A stretch of 56,563 nt of DNA from Candidatus Hydrogenedentota bacterium. Its GTDB lineage: Bacteria > Hydrogenedentota > Hydrogenedentia > Hydrogenedentales > SLHB01. Shown one piece after another: positions 34,416-43,805 of the stretch. A model generated the notes under the pieces. It worked only from the letters and a program-made list of their open reading frames with translations, was not told the DNA's origin and did no database searches. Position numbers and translations under genes: made by a program. The DNA lies in NCBI GenBank assembly GCA_020849535.1, contig JADLGB010000072.1:1-56563 (forward strand), in the 5' to 3' direction. The first letter of the stretch is position 1. The number at the start of each line of letters is the position of its first letter.

Positions 34416-35326
34416 CGCAGCTCCACGGCCCGAACCTCACTTTCGAAGCGGGATAGGTATTCCCGTACTACTTCGTAGTCCTTGTCCGAGGCGGGAAGGA
34501 AGCGGGCCGTTTCCATCCCCGCGAGGATCGATGCTCCATTCGGCGATTCCTCGATGCTGAGCAACAGCGCCCGGACTTGCTCCGCCACCTGCGTGGGTAC
34601 GTCATCGCGCACCATAACGGAATTGTTGATAAGCGATTCCGTTTCCCAGATAACGGTCAATTCCGCGGCCTCCTGAGCGTGCTCTCTCTGAAAGGCGCGC
34701 CACGGCGGTGGCCACGTGGCGCCTGCGGCGGTCAACCCCATGAAGACGTTCATGATGGAGGATTCTTGAGAACCCACGTAACGGTTTTCGATGTCGGCAT
34801 TGACATTGATGCCGTGCTCGTGGAGAAAGCTCTGAGGCATGATGCAGGCTGCCAGGGCGGTAGGCGAGGGATAGCTCACCACTTTTCCCTTCAGATCGGC
34901 AGGCTGCTCGAAACTGCTGTCCTTGCGCACCACGAATATCCCCTTGAAGTCATGGGGTTCACCGGCCATGGCGATGACATGGTAGCCGGCCTCCATGGCG
35001 TCAAGGGTCTGCAGAGGATTGGGGAGGAGGAAGTCGGGCTGTCGCGCACGGTACTTCTCCTCGAAATTGGCGTAGTCCCGTGACGCCTCCAGTGTCAAGC
35101 GTGCATCCCGCAGGTGACCGTTCACGTAATCGATGAGTGGATGATATGCCTCTAAGAGTTTGGAAGGATTGTGCAGCGGGTGCACGGCGAAGCTGTAAGC
35201 TGGGCCGGCTTCAGAGACCGGCCTTGAACCGTACACAGGCCCGTGAGGTTCGGGCTCCTTGCGGCAGCCCGAAATCGCCGCGATGAAGAGTGCCGCTATG
35301 AGAACTCCGAGAGCCCCCCGGCGCAT
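34412..35326 (-). CDS. PhnD-like periplasmic binding lipoprotein
   Basis: The product has 304 residues. The start at 35326 (GGGGAGGAGG upstream) gives a clean lipoprotein signal: MRRGALGVLIAALFIAAISG and then Cys. The body matches phosphate/phosphonate-type binding proteins: YSFAVHPLHNPSKLLEAYHP, PLIDYVNGHL, FEEKYRARQPDFLLPNP, GIFVVRKDSSFEQPADLKGK and YVGSQESSIMNVFMGLTAAG. The family feeds ABC importers, but no permease or ATPase gene is near. Instead the gene overlaps the histidine kinase gene by four bases. The inferred job is ligand recognition for the kinase. The ligand may be a phosphonate, phosphate or another small anion; it cannot be told from the sequence. Confidence 0.85.
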   Translation of the reverse strand: MRRGALGVLIAALFIAAISGCRKEPEPHGPVYGSRPVSEAGPAYSFAVHPLHNPSKLLEAYHPLIDYVNGHLRDARLTLEASRDYANFEEKYRARQPDFLLPNPLQTLDAMEAGYHVIAMAGEPHDFKGIFVVRKDSSFEQPADLKGKVVSYPSPTALAACIMPQSFLHEHGINVNADIENRYVGSQESSIMNVFMGLTAAGATWPPPWRAFQREHAQEAAELTVIWETESLINNSVMVRDDVPTQVAEQVRALLLSIEESPNGASILAGMETARFLPASDKDYEVVREYLSRFESEVRAVELR

Positions 35327-35565
35327 GGCCTCCTCCCCTCTCGATAGACTGAGACGACGGCAGCAATAGTGAGGCCGCGCCACCAGATCCCAGTCGCCGC
35401 TCAACAGGCGCCCGCATCATTGTTCCCGAAGCGGCAGCCGAAACCAAGCCCCTTGTGAAGCACCATGCGGCAACCCTGGGAGTCCGCATCATCGTGGGCG
35501 ATGATTCATTGTACTCCAGTTCCGAGTTCTGCGCGTGAGAATTCCCGAGTGTGCCGCTGGGCGGC
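35327..35565. other. intergenic gap upstream of the PhnD-like gene
   Basis: No gene supported. It should hold the promoter of the PhnD-kinase-regulator unit on the minus strand, but I see no clear box. Confidence 0.4.
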
Positions 35566-36684
35566 TCATTCTACGTTCAGGGTCCTTCCGGATTCGGCGG
35601 CGGCGTAGGCGCGGTAGACGGTCTTCATGACGCGCAGCGATTCCCGCGCGGTGATGGGGGGCTCTTGCAGTCCGGCGCTGGCGCGGACCGCGGCGCGAAC
35701 AAAGGTCGTGTACGCGTCAGATTCGGGCACGCCGCTGACATCGCTGATGCCGTCGGCGTTCGAATACAACTTCATGGTGTTGGGTGCGTCGGAGGTCAAC
35801 AGCAGCCAGCCCTTTGATCCCCAAATTTTGATCTCGGATTCGGAGCCCCTGTCGCGATAGTATCCCGAAGTGAGCGTGCCAACGGCGCCGTTGTTAAACC
35901 GCAGCGACATGGCCACGGCATCTTCGATGTTGATGGGCTGGCCGCCGACGTTGCCGGTGAACCCTGCCACCTGCTCGATCGAGGCTCCGGTGATGTACAT
36001 GGCGAGGTCGAGCCAGTGGATGCCGAGCCACGCGAGGTGCCCGCCGCCCGCGCGGGCCTTGTCCGCAAACCAGGACTGTTGATACGCCGCGCTCGTGAGG
36101 CGCGTCTGGTCTTCGATTAGGCGCAAGTCCACACCGTAGACTTTCCCGATGCGGCCTTCCGCGACAGCGCGTTTGGCCTCTTGGACGTCCGGATTCAGGC
36201 GATTCGCGAGGGCAAGCATCAGGTAGAGATTCTCCCGGTCCGCCTTGTCCGCGAGCCGCGCGAAGTCCTCGGCGTTCACGCAGGCGGGCTTCTCCGCGAA
36301 GACGTGGCATCCCGCATCCAGCGCCGCGTCGATGACTTCGGGGCCCAGGCGGGCTTCGACGCTGATCAGCGCCATCGTAGGTTTCTCGGCGGACAGGAGT
36401 TCATTGCGGTCCTTGTAAATGCGGATCAGCTTTTCGCCGAGCGCAGCGCGCGCACTGGACTCCGCGTTGCCATCGGGATCGGCAAGCACCACGGATTCGG
36501 CTTCAGCGGTTTGGGCCAGTGCATTGAAGTAGGCGCCGAGATGCGCGCCACCTGCGTGGGTGATGACCGCGACCTTGATGCGCTTCTCCGGTACTGACTC
36601 GCCTGCGGTGATAGATCCTGCGGCTGCAATGGCGGCGATGCTCGCCGTCGCACCGCCGAGGAAGCGCCTGCGATCGATCTTCAT
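35566..36684 (-). CDS. Tat-exported Gfo/Idh/MocA oxidoreductase, copy 2
   Basis: The product has 372 residues with a Tat signal (DRRRFLGGATASIAAIAAAG). The Rossmann half starts at KRIKVAVITHAGGAHLGAYF; the family's EKPACVN motif (Glu-Lys-Pro) for NAD(P) binding is present, and the substrate half contains GGGHLAWLGIHWLDLAMY, the usual D-x-G-x-H-x-x-D-type helix. Its ATG overlaps the stop of the upstream oxidoreductase (ATGA), so the two are translated together. Family members oxidise or epimerise sugars and inositols. Export by Tat, with a bound cofactor, would place sugar chemistry in the periplasm. The exact substrate is unknown. Confidence 0.88.
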   Translation of the reverse strand: MKIDRRRFLGGATASIAAIAAAGSITAGESVPEKRIKVAVITHAGGAHLGAYFNALAQTAEAESVVLADPDGNAESSARAALGEKLIRIYKDRNELLSAEKPTMALISVEARLGPEVIDAALDAGCHVFAEKPACVNAEDFARLADKADRENLYLMLALANRLNPDVQEAKRAVAEGRIGKVYGVDLRLIEDQTRLTSAAYQQSWFADKARAGGGHLAWLGIHWLDLAMYITGASIEQVAGFTGNVGGQPINIEDAVAMSLRFNNGAVGTLTSGYYRDRGSESEIKIWGSKGWLLLTSDAPNTMKLYSNADGISDVSGVPESDAYTTFVRAAVRASAGLQEPPITARESLRVMKTVYRAYAAAESGRTLNVE

Positions 36685-37952
36685 ACCTTTGGTTCCCAGC
36701 CGGGCTCATACTGCCGCGCCCAGTAGGTCATGGCCTCGGCGTCGTCGAGGATATGGCCGTTGGCCGGGTCGCAGCGCAGCGCGCGCCCGGTGCGTTGTGC
36801 GATGTTCCCGAGGTGGCACAGCGTCGTGCCAGGGTGGGCATCCTCAATCCCCGAATGTAGCAAGGTGGGGTCGTTGCCACGCACGGCGGCGAGGAAGTTC
36901 GCGATGTGTTCAACATCACCGCGATCCCCTTTCTCGCTCTGGACCACTTTATTGCTGGCATCGTAGAACGTAATGTCGCCGCCATCCGAGATGGTCAGCG
37001 TGCCGGTTTCTCCGTAGAAATTGACGAAGTCGCTGCCGTACTGATTGCAGCTATGGCCTTGCCACGTGATCATCTTTTCGCCCTCGAACTCGAGGGCGAT
37101 CGCGTGCGTGTCGGGTGTCTCCTGATCATCGTCAAAACAGTAGCGTCCGCCGGATGACGTGACGCGAATCGGGAAACTCACCTGGAGGCCCCAGCGGCAG
37201 ATGTCGAGATAGTGGACGCCGTTGTTGCCGAGTTCCCCGTTGCCCCAATGCCAGAACCAATGCCAATTGTAAGGAATGCGATTGTCGATGTAGGGCACGC
37301 GCGGCGCGGGGCCTTGCCACAAATCGTAGTCCAGGGTGGCCGGGACCTCGGTGGGCTTGCCTTTCCCGATGGAACCCCGCGCGCTCGCGTAGGTCGCACG
37401 CGAAGAATAGACCCTGCCAATCGCGCCGCCATGGATCAACTCGATGGCCTTGCGGATGCTCTGGCTGCTGCGCCGCTGGGTGCCCACCTGCACGACGCGG
37501 CCATGCTTGCGGGCCGCCTCGGCCATTAGCTCACACTCGTTCGGATTGTGGCTGCACGGCTTCTCCACGTATACGTGCTTACCCGCGCTGCACGCGAGTA
37601 TCGTCGCGGGCGCGTGCCAATGGTTCGGCGCGGCACACACGAGTGCGTGAACCTCCGCATCATCGAGAATGCGCCGGAAATCGCCAATGGCCTGGGGCTT
37701 GCCGCCGCCAGCCTTCTCCACCTCCGCGGCGCAGGCGGCGGCCCGGATCGAATCGACATCGCAGACGTAACGGATTTCCACATTGGGCTGCTGGGCGAAC
37801 TGCTGCGCCAAGGCGCGGCCACGGGATAGTCCCATAACCCCGATGACTACGCGTTCCGGTTGAGATGACTCCTGTGCTCCCGCCGTGAGCGAAGCAGCCG
37901 CACTCAAGGCGGCGAGATCCAAGAACTGACGTCGATTGATTGCGAGTGGCAT
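36681..37952 (-). CDS. Tat-exported Gfo/Idh/MocA oxidoreductase, copy 1
   Basis: The product has 423 residues. The start at 37952 follows AGGGAAG; an upstream ATG would put 35 residues before the Tat signal (NRRQFLDLAALSAAASLTAG). The Rossmann part has VVIGVMGLSRGRALAQQFAQ and NVEIRYVCDVD. The cofactor motif is YVEKPCSHNPNECELMAEAA, followed by VVQVGTQRRSSQSIRKAIEL and WHWFWHWGNGELGNNGVHYL, typical of the large bacterial subgroup from PVC-like phyla. It is the first gene of a two-gene operon with overlapping stop and start. Substrate unknown; a periplasmic role in breaking down unusual sugars is inferred. Confidence 0.9.
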   Translation of the reverse strand: MPLAINRRQFLDLAALSAAASLTAGAQESSQPERVVIGVMGLSRGRALAQQFAQQPNVEIRYVCDVDSIRAAACAAEVEKAGGGKPQAIGDFRRILDDAEVHALVCAAPNHWHAPATILACSAGKHVYVEKPCSHNPNECELMAEAARKHGRVVQVGTQRRSSQSIRKAIELIHGGAIGRVYSSRATYASARGSIGKGKPTEVPATLDYDLWQGPAPRVPYIDNRIPYNWHWFWHWGNGELGNNGVHYLDICRWGLQVSFPIRVTSSGGRYCFDDDQETPDTHAIALEFEGEKMITWQGHSCNQYGSDFVNFYGETGTLTISDGGDITFYDASNKVVQSEKGDRGDVEHIANFLAAVRGNDPTLLHSGIEDAHPGTTLCHLGNIAQRTGRALRCDPANGHILDDAEAMTYWARQYEPGWEPKV

Positions 37953-38092
37953 TGGATGGCTTCCCTGGTTGGGCGACGGGGCGAACACGGTCTCCATCGC
38001 CATGCGATTGAATACACGATATCGATTCAATCTACCCGGCACATGGGCGGAGATCAACCGAACTCAGGGAGCGAAAGAAAGGTGGTTGGCGC

Positions 38093-38308
38093 TCAGGCGG
38101 AGCGGTCCAGACTGTCCATTAGTTGAGAGACAATCTGCGCCGTCTTCCAGGTGGTGCGGCTGGCTTGTTCGCTGAACAGCTCCATGTAGCAGGCTTCGGC
38201 GCAGACGGGGCAGTAGGTGTGCGTGACATGCGCGCCCTTCGCGGGCGGATTTTCGGTCCATTCGCCCTCTTCGTGGACCTTCTTGCATTTGCAGCATTGA
38301 ACCGTCAT
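38093..38308 (-). CDS. small zinc-ribbon-like protein
   Basis: The product has 71 residues; the start at 38308 has AAGGAT upstream. A much longer frame reads through it from 39007 but covers the antisense of mazG and is rejected. MTVQCCKCKKVHEEGEW supplies Cys5, Cys6 and Cys8. YCPVCAEACYMELF supplies Cys33 and Cys36, with Cys40 after. Two Cys knuckles in this spacing suggest a zinc ribbon. The C-terminal helix is polar (TAQIVSQLMDSLDRS). No known family recognised. It is divergent from mazG, with 144 bp between the starts. Confidence 0.6.
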   Translation of the reverse strand: MTVQCCKCKKVHEEGEWTENPPAKGAHVTHTYCPVCAEACYMELFSEQASRTTWKTAQIVSQLMDSLDRSA

Positions 38309-38452
38309 GCTCAATCCTTGACCGTGATTCACGGTCCGCGGAGGGCTGCTGGACCGCGCAACCGCTGGTCCGAATGCTCGCGGCCTCCCACGCCAACTCC
38401 GTTTATCGGCCAAACGGATCCCGAACTTGAGCGGTGAGAAGGAACGGAAACC

Positions 38453-38869
38453 ATGTATCCACATTGGAGGAAAACTCCTGCGTCCGAAACCGAGTGGTTT
38501 GAGGCCCTTATAAACCTGGCGCGCTACCTTCGCGGACCAGAGGGCTGCCCTTGGGATCGGGACCAATCGGCGCTTGATTTCGGTAACTACGCCAAAGGCG
38601 AGGCGGAAGAACTGGTCGAAGCCCTGGAAGGCACCGACCGGATGCACATGGAAGAAGAATTCGGCGACACCCTGTTCGTCATGCTGGCCGCGGCCGCGGC
38701 GGCGGAAAACGAAGGGCTGTTCACCTTGGAGAATGCCCTGCGCCGCGCCCATGACAAGATGATCCGGCGCCACGATCACGTATTTGGCGAGAAGAAAGCC
38801 GCCACGCCCGAAGACGCCATCGCCGCTTGGAACAAGATCAAAGAAGAAGAGAAACTGAAGCGATCCTGA
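38453..38869 (+). CDS. mazG: MazG-family nucleotide pyrophosphohydrolase
   Basis: The product has 138 residues, starting at ATG 38453 behind AAGGAA. MazG hallmarks are present: LARYLRGPEGCPWDRDQSAL, then EEAEEL-type metal residues (GEAEELVEALEG), then EEFGDTLFVMLAAAAAA (the E-E-x-x-D metal motif), and the C-terminal RRHDHVFGEKKAATPEDAIA with W-x-x-I-K. This is a single-domain form; the E. coli protein has two such domains. The enzyme hydrolyses nucleoside triphosphates to monophosphates and PPi, either as housecleaning or to lower (p)ppGpp. Context does not say which. Confidence 0.92.
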   Translation: MYPHWRKTPASETEWFEALINLARYLRGPEGCPWDRDQSALDFGNYAKGEAEELVEALEGTDRMHMEEEFGDTLFVMLAAAAAAENEGLFTLENALRRAHDKMIRRHDHVFGEKKAATPEDAIAAWNKIKEEEKLKRS

Positions 38870-38911
38870 GCCCGGGAGCGGAACCGCATCCTGGCATCGC
38901 CTTCGATTGAA

Positions 38912-39005
38912 GACACGGGCGAGGGCGCCTGTGCCACACGCGCTTACCGATCCGTCGGATCCGTCCGATCTCCCAGCCTGTGTGGGACAGGCGCCCTCGC
39001 CTGTC
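38912..39005. repeat. 94-bp palindrome-ended cassette, copy B
   Basis: The left arm is GACACGGGCGAGGGCGCCTG then TGCCACACG; the right arm is TGTGGGACAGGCGCCCTCGC then CTGTC. It has the same arms as copies A and C but a shorter interior made of GATCCGTCGGATCCGTCCGA words. It lies between convergent mazG and the DapA-family gene. Confidence 0.7.
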
Positions 39006-39040
39006 ATTCTCTTTGGTACAAACGGAATAAGTGCTCCGCT

Positions 39041-39934
39041 CTAAAGAAGCCCGGTCGCCTTCATCTCCTGTACAAGCGTTTTCTTCTCGGCGGTGGTGAG
39101 TTCACGCTGCGGCGGGCGCACGTAGCCGGGGTCGAATCCGCGCAGCCGCACGCCTTCCTTGTATCGGGCCACCATGGCGCCATACCGGAATGTGTTGCAC
39201 GCCTGCGATAATTGCATCTGGCTTGCCCAGGCCTTCTTCAGATCGCCCTTCTTCACATTGTTGAAGATGGACAGGAAGATCTCCGGCACGACGTTGGCCG
39301 TGCTCGCCACGGACCCGCTGCCGCCGGCCACAAGCGCCTGCATCGAGTATTCGTCCACGCCGTTGATTGCGATGAATCCCTTGGGCGCGTGAATCAAAAC
39401 TTCATTAAAATGCTGGATACTTCCTGTGCTGTCCTTCATTCCCACGATGTTGTCCACACTTGCGGCGAGGTCGACGATGAGCTGGCGCGACAGGCCGTTC
39501 TTGGCGCAACCCGGGATGTCGTACAGCAGAATCGGCAGGTCCTTGGCCGAATTGGCCACGGCCTTGAAATGCGCCTTGAGCGAATCGTAGTCGTACCCAA
39601 AGAATCCAGGCGCGAACACGCCGGCGGCCTGAGCGCCCGCTTTGGCCGCGTGCTTGGTCAGTTCCACGGCCGACGCGGTGTCAAAGCACCCCGTGTGCGC
39701 GATGACTTTAATCTTCTTGCCGACCGCTTGGATAACGACCTCGAGCATCTGCTTGCGTTCGGCCACTGTCATCAAGGGGCCTTCCCCGGTGGTACCGCAC
39801 ACGAACAGTCCATGGACGCCCTGCTTTGCGAGATGCATGGCAAGGGCCGCGCCACGGTCGTAATCTACGGCAACTCCCCCTTTCGTGAAAGGGGTTAACA
39901 ACGCGGGAATGACACCTTCAAGCTTGAAATTCAT
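39041..39934 (-). CDS. DapA/NanA-family Schiff-base aldolase
   Basis: The product has 297 residues; ATG 39934 is preceded by GGAGGGT. It is a class I aldolase barrel: GVIPALLTPFTKGGVAVDYD, the carboxylate-binding loop GTTGEG (48-53), Tyr138 in LLYDIPGCAKNG, and Schiff-base Lys167 in IVGMKDSTGS. The family includes 4-hydroxy-tetrahydrodipicolinate synthase, N-acetylneuraminate lyase and keto-sugar-acid aldolases. YDIP replaces the YNxP common in DapA, and no lysine-biosynthesis gene is near, so a sugar-acid aldolase is as likely as DapA. The gene stands alone between a repeat cassette and topA. Confidence 0.88.
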   Translation of the reverse strand: MNFKLEGVIPALLTPFTKGGVAVDYDRGAALAMHLAKQGVHGLFVCGTTGEGPLMTVAERKQMLEVVIQAVGKKIKVIAHTGCFDTASAVELTKHAAKAGAQAAGVFAPGFFGYDYDSLKAHFKAVANSAKDLPILLYDIPGCAKNGLSRQLIVDLAASVDNIVGMKDSTGSIQHFNEVLIHAPKGFIAINGVDEYSMQALVAGGSGSVASTANVVPEIFLSIFNNVKKGDLKKAWASQMQLSQACNTFRYGAMVARYKEGVRLRGFDPGYVRPPQRELTTAEKKTLVQEMKATGLL

Positions 39935-40173
39935 GATACCCTCCGGCTATTTCGGTTGGCGCTCTCGAGCGCGCAGTTACGCAGGCTTGCTTGGAGGGTT
40001 CGACTGCCGCGGGATGCGCCGCAGAGTGGAACGCGGCCACCGTGTGCCCCCGTGCTGTGCACCCCCACAGGGGAATGGCCGCCACGCGCTCGCACCTCCA
40101 AAAAGGTGAGTATAGACCTTTCGAGGCGGGCGCGCAAAAGTGCGCGGTGCGTGGCGCTCCGTGCGACGCTGGC

Positions 40174-42819
40174 CTACTTGGTGCGGCGTTTGGCGCTGGG
40201 TTTCTTCTTGGGTTTGGCGGGCTTCTTTGCGGACGCCGCCAGGAGTTCCAAGGCCTGCTCCAGCGTGCACGCGGCGGGATTCGCCCTCTTCGGCAGGGAA
40301 GCATTCACCTCACCGTTTGTGACGAAGGGGCCGTAGCGGCCATCGCACAGTTCGATGGGCTTCTGCGTTGCGGGGTCGGCGCCGAGGGTGGCCAGCACGG
40401 TCTTCGTCATGCGCCGGCTCTTCTTGGGCTGCGCGAGGAGTTCCAAGGCACGCTCTCGCGTGATCGTGTACACGTCGTCCCCGGATTCCAGGCTTCGGAA
40501 CTCATCGCCACACTTCACAAAGGGGCCGAACCTGCCCACCGCGGCCAACACGGCTTCGCCGCGTTCGGGGTGCGTCCCCAGTTCCCGAGGCAAAGATAGC
40601 AGTCGAATCGCCTTAGGGAGATCGATCTGGTCCAAGGTCATACCCTTGGGAAGGCTGGCGCGCTTGGGCTTCTTGTTCGTGTCGCCTTTTTCACCTAGTT
40701 GAACGTAAGGACCGTAAGGACCCAACAATGCGAAGATCGGCTGCCCCGTTTCCGGGTCGTTGCCCAGCGCCTCGCTGCTGCGCTCTTTGTGCCGCAGCAG
40801 TTCGAGGGCCTTCTCCACATCCAACTCCTCATAGGTCACATCGTTGGGAATGGTGGCCGTGTTCTCGGGTCCGCCGTCGCCCCGTTGGATGAACGGCGAG
40901 GAGCGGCCCACGCGTACGACCATGGACTGGCCCGTGTCCGGGTCCTGGCCGATGGAGATCGCAGGGAAATCCATGTTGGGCAATTCCCGCTTGATCTGCG
41001 GCACCAACCCGTGACCGAATCGGCCTTCCCCATGGTAGAACCCGCTCAGGAAATCGACCCAGTTCTGCTTGCCATTGGAGATGTCGTCCAGTGCATCTTC
41101 CATGCGAGCAGTGAACCCAAGGTCCACATATTCCTCGAAATGTTTGCGCAGCAACTGAATCACGGCCACTGCGAGAAAGGTGGACACCAAGGCCTTGCCC
41201 CGGCGTTCCACGTAGCCGCGATTCTGGATAATCGTCACCGTCGGCGCATACGTGGAGGGACGCCCAATGCCTTCCTCTTCCAGGCGCTGTACCAGCGAGG
41301 CCTCCGTGTACCGCGCCGGAGGCTGCGTGCGGTGGGGGTTGGATTGCAGCTCCTTGAGCGCCACATCGCCACGGGCTTCCGCGCCCGACGCGACCACGCG
41401 CTGCCCCTCTTCGAGGTGCGGCAGTTCGGTGTCCCGCTGTGCGGAGTCCGCCACGCGCAGGTAGCCGGGAAACGACACGACAGACCCATTTGCGCGCAGG
41501 ACCACGGTCTTGCCATCCGCACGTGCTTCGATGTCTGCGGTGGTCTTTAGTAACACCGCATCAGCCATCTGCGACGCAATCGTCCGGTTCCAGATCAGGC
41601 GATATAGCGCGAGTTGATCTTCATCGAGGTATGACGCAATCTGGTCGGGAGTGCGATCCAGATGCGTGGGACGTATCGCCTCGTGCGCTTCCTGCGCGTT
41701 CTTGGACTTTGTCGTATAGCGGCGGGGCCCAGCGTAATAGGAGTCTCCGAAAATCTTCTGGATCACGCGCCCCGCCTCGGATAACGCCTTCTCGCTCAGG
41801 GTCAGCGAGTCGGTACGCATGTAGGTGATCACGCCTTCGCGCTCTCCGCCGCCCAAGTCGACGCCTTCATACAAGCTTTGCGCCACCTGCATCGTCTTTC
41901 GGGGCGACATGTTCAGGAGCGAACTTGCGGCCTGCTGCAAGGTGGACGTGATGAATGGCGGCCACGGGCGCTGCGTGCTCTTCTTCTGCTCCACGCGCGT
42001 CACGCGCCACGGCAAACCCGCCCTCAGCGCGTCAACGAGGTGCGCCGCGTCTGCTTCGAGGAGGTGCTTCACTTCGGCCGCGGTTTTGAGGTCGTCTTTC
42101 AACGCCCCAGTGGCGGAATCAAAGTCCTTACCGGTCGCAGGGCGTTTCCCATCCCATTCCGCGAGACTGGCGATGAATTCGATGCCGCCCGCTGCCAACT
42201 GGGCCTCTACGCTCCAGTACGAAGCCGTCCGAAACGCCTTTCGCTCTTCTTCCCGCTCGACGACCAGCCGCACCGCGACACTCTGCACGCGGCCCGCGCT
42301 CAGCTTGGGCGCCACCTTTTTCCAAAGCACCGGCGACAGCTCGTACCCGAACAGCCGGTCGAGGACGCGCCTGCTTTCCTGGGCGCGCACGAGGTCGTTG
42401 TCCACTTGACGGGGATTGGCCAAGGCTTCATCGATTGCGGACTGCGTGATTTCATGGAATGCAATGCGCTTGACGGGGACTTTGGGCTTCAGCGTCTCAA
42501 GCAGGTGCCAACTGATGGACTCCCCTTCGCGGTCCTCATCGGTGGCAAGCACAACCTCGTCCGCTTCCTTGAGCGCCTGTTTCAGTTCCGCGATTCGCGC
42601 CTTGCTTTCTTTGGGCACCACGTAGACCGGCGTGAACCCATTCTCGGTGTCCACGGCCAAACGCGCCCAGGGCTTCGCCTTGACGGAAGCCGGTATCTCC
42701 GAGGCCGAACTCGGCAGATCGCGGATGTGGCCGTAGCTGGCCATGACCTTGTAGCCCTTCCCCAGGAAGCGGCTGATGGTCTTTGCTTTTGCGGGCGATT
42801 CTACGATGACGAGCTTCAC
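40174..42819 (-). CDS. topA: DNA topoisomerase I
   Basis: The product has 881 residues, with a GTG start at 42819 (AGGAAAG upstream). The Toprim domain opens with MKLVIVESPAKAKTISRFLG (Glu7) and has DEDREGE with Asp94, Asp96 and Glu98 for Mg2+. The active-site Tyr333 is in GVITYMRTDSLTLS. Domains II-IV follow (FITSTLQQAASSLLNMSP, EEGIGRPSTYAPT). The C-terminus lacks Cys-rich zinc fingers. Instead it has four or five topoisomerase C-terminal repeats (NDPETGQPIFALLGPYGPYV, RYGPFVTNGEVNASLP) and a basic Lys/Ala tail (KKPAKPKKKPSAKRRTK). It relaxes negative supercoils. The DUF494/smg-like gene lies upstream on the same strand, an arrangement found in other bacteria. Confidence 0.96.
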   Translation of the reverse strand: MKLVIVESPAKAKTISRFLGKGYKVMASYGHIRDLPSSASEIPASVKAKPWARLAVDTENGFTPVYVVPKESKARIAELKQALKEADEVVLATDEDREGESISWHLLETLKPKVPVKRIAFHEITQSAIDEALANPRQVDNDLVRAQESRRVLDRLFGYELSPVLWKKVAPKLSAGRVQSVAVRLVVEREEERKAFRTASYWSVEAQLAAGGIEFIASLAEWDGKRPATGKDFDSATGALKDDLKTAAEVKHLLEADAAHLVDALRAGLPWRVTRVEQKKSTQRPWPPFITSTLQQAASSLLNMSPRKTMQVAQSLYEGVDLGGGEREGVITYMRTDSLTLSEKALSEAGRVIQKIFGDSYYAGPRRYTTKSKNAQEAHEAIRPTHLDRTPDQIASYLDEDQLALYRLIWNRTIASQMADAVLLKTTADIEARADGKTVVLRANGSVVSFPGYLRVADSAQRDTELPHLEEGQRVVASGAEARGDVALKELQSNPHRTQPPARYTEASLVQRLEEEGIGRPSTYAPTVTIIQNRGYVERRGKALVSTFLAVAVIQLLRKHFEEYVDLGFTARMEDALDDISNGKQNWVDFLSGFYHGEGRFGHGLVPQIKRELPNMDFPAISIGQDPDTGQSMVVRVGRSSPFIQRGDGGPENTATIPNDVTYEELDVEKALELLRHKERSSEALGNDPETGQPIFALLGPYGPYVQLGEKGDTNKKPKRASLPKGMTLDQIDLPKAIRLLSLPRELGTHPERGEAVLAAVGRFGPFVKCGDEFRSLESGDDVYTITRERALELLAQPKKSRRMTKTVLATLGADPATQKPIELCDGRYGPFVTNGEVNASLPKRANPAACTLEQALELLAASAKKPAKPKKKPSAKRRTK

Positions 42820-43027
42820 AATGCGTCTTTCCTGCTACCTGTCAAATCTGCATCCTGGAATGCAGAACGATGCCTTCCGCGACTACGCCCCCCTGTGGGC
42901 GGAGAAGACTATACCGGATACGATCCCACTCGACAATAACCCACCCGGTCCGCGGATCGGGGGTGAAAACAAGAGACGCCGATCCCCCGCTGGGATGGGC
43001 GTCTTCACGGCTCCGCCAGAATATCAG

Positions 43028-43486
43028 TTAGTGGAAGACTTCGTCTTCCCCTTCCATGATGCCATAGATGGTTTGCTGCGATTCAAAATCCCTGCCGCCG
43101 CACACGACCCAGGATACCAGATAGTCAAGCTCATCCAAGCCGATTTCACCGTCGAAATGGTTCAATCGATCCAAGATCATCTCGCGCTCGACCGGTTCGA
43201 TAAGTCCATATACTTCAAGGCGAACCAGCGCATCCCGCGCTTGGAGGGACAGCTTGTATTCTTCCAGGAGGGACAGGGTGCGGACGGCGCGCGGTTGGAG
43301 ATCCGCCGTCACCGGCCCGCGCGCAATACGCCTGCCCACGAGCTTTATGACTGCATCGATATCGCGCTTCTTGTATCCCTGTCCAGCAAGCCACGTCCGG
43401 ATGCCCGTTTCGGTGGGAATGGCATCCGGCTGTTCTTCAATTCGCTTCAGTATGACATCGACAAGCTTCGTGAGCGACTGCTTCAT
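43028..43486 (-). CDS. smg: Smg-like DUF494 protein
   Basis: The product has 152 residues. The start at 43486 is chosen because GGAG lies six bases upstream and the family begins with MKQSLTKLVDVILKRIEE; an ATG at 43513 has no site. The family pattern is a helical domain with WLAGQGYKKRDIDAVIKLV, RTLSLLEEYKLSLQARDALV, and the characteristic VEREMILDRLNHFDGEIGLD and ELDYLVSWVV. The C-terminal half agrees best with E. coli Smg, whose role is unknown. Its place just upstream of topA matches the smg-topA neighbourhood in other genomes, which supports the call. Confidence 0.82.
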   Translation of the reverse strand: MKQSLTKLVDVILKRIEEQPDAIPTETGIRTWLAGQGYKKRDIDAVIKLVGRRIARGPVTADLQPRAVRTLSLLEEYKLSLQARDALVRLEVYGLIEPVEREMILDRLNHFDGEIGLDELDYLVSWVVCGGRDFESQQTIYGIMEGEDEVFH

Positions 43487-43805
43487 CCACGGCTCCAATT
43501 GACCAGATTCCATTCAAAGGCGCGTTTCCGCACGTCCATATTGTAGGTTCTGGCACGGGTCGTGTCAACCGGATGCCTTTTGAGCACGGGCTAGGCGTGG
43601 CCGGATGACCCTGCTAAGTTCCTGTCACGAAACACCCTATTGATAATCTGAGCTGTAATCATTATTTCAAGTCTAAGCTATTGACAGATTCCCCCCTCCT
43701 CGATATCCTATAACATGCAGGGCGGGGCTCCGCTCCTTAAACAGTCTGGAGAGGTGGAGAGTCCCAAAAGGACAAAGGTTTCGTATTGGGAAAGAGGGTA
43801 GAGAA
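43487..43805. other. intergenic region with cold-shock gene promoter and leader
   Basis: No gene supported. It separates the divergent smg-like and cold-shock genes, is AT-rich at 43620-43715, and contains the promoter listed separately. The transcribed leader would be about 90 bases, as is common for cold-shock genes. Confidence 0.5.
43681..43709 (+). promoter_or_regulatory. sigma70-type promoter of the cold-shock gene
   Basis: A perfect TTGACA (43681-43686), a 17-base spacer and TATCCT (43704-43709). TATAAC at 43709-43714 is an alternative -10 with a longer spacer. Confidence 0.65.

Noticed and set aside
38309..39007. long N-terminal extension of the small zinc-ribbon protein
   Set aside because: The extension is the antisense of mazG and runs into repeat cassette B; the internal ATG at 38308 has a ribosome site.
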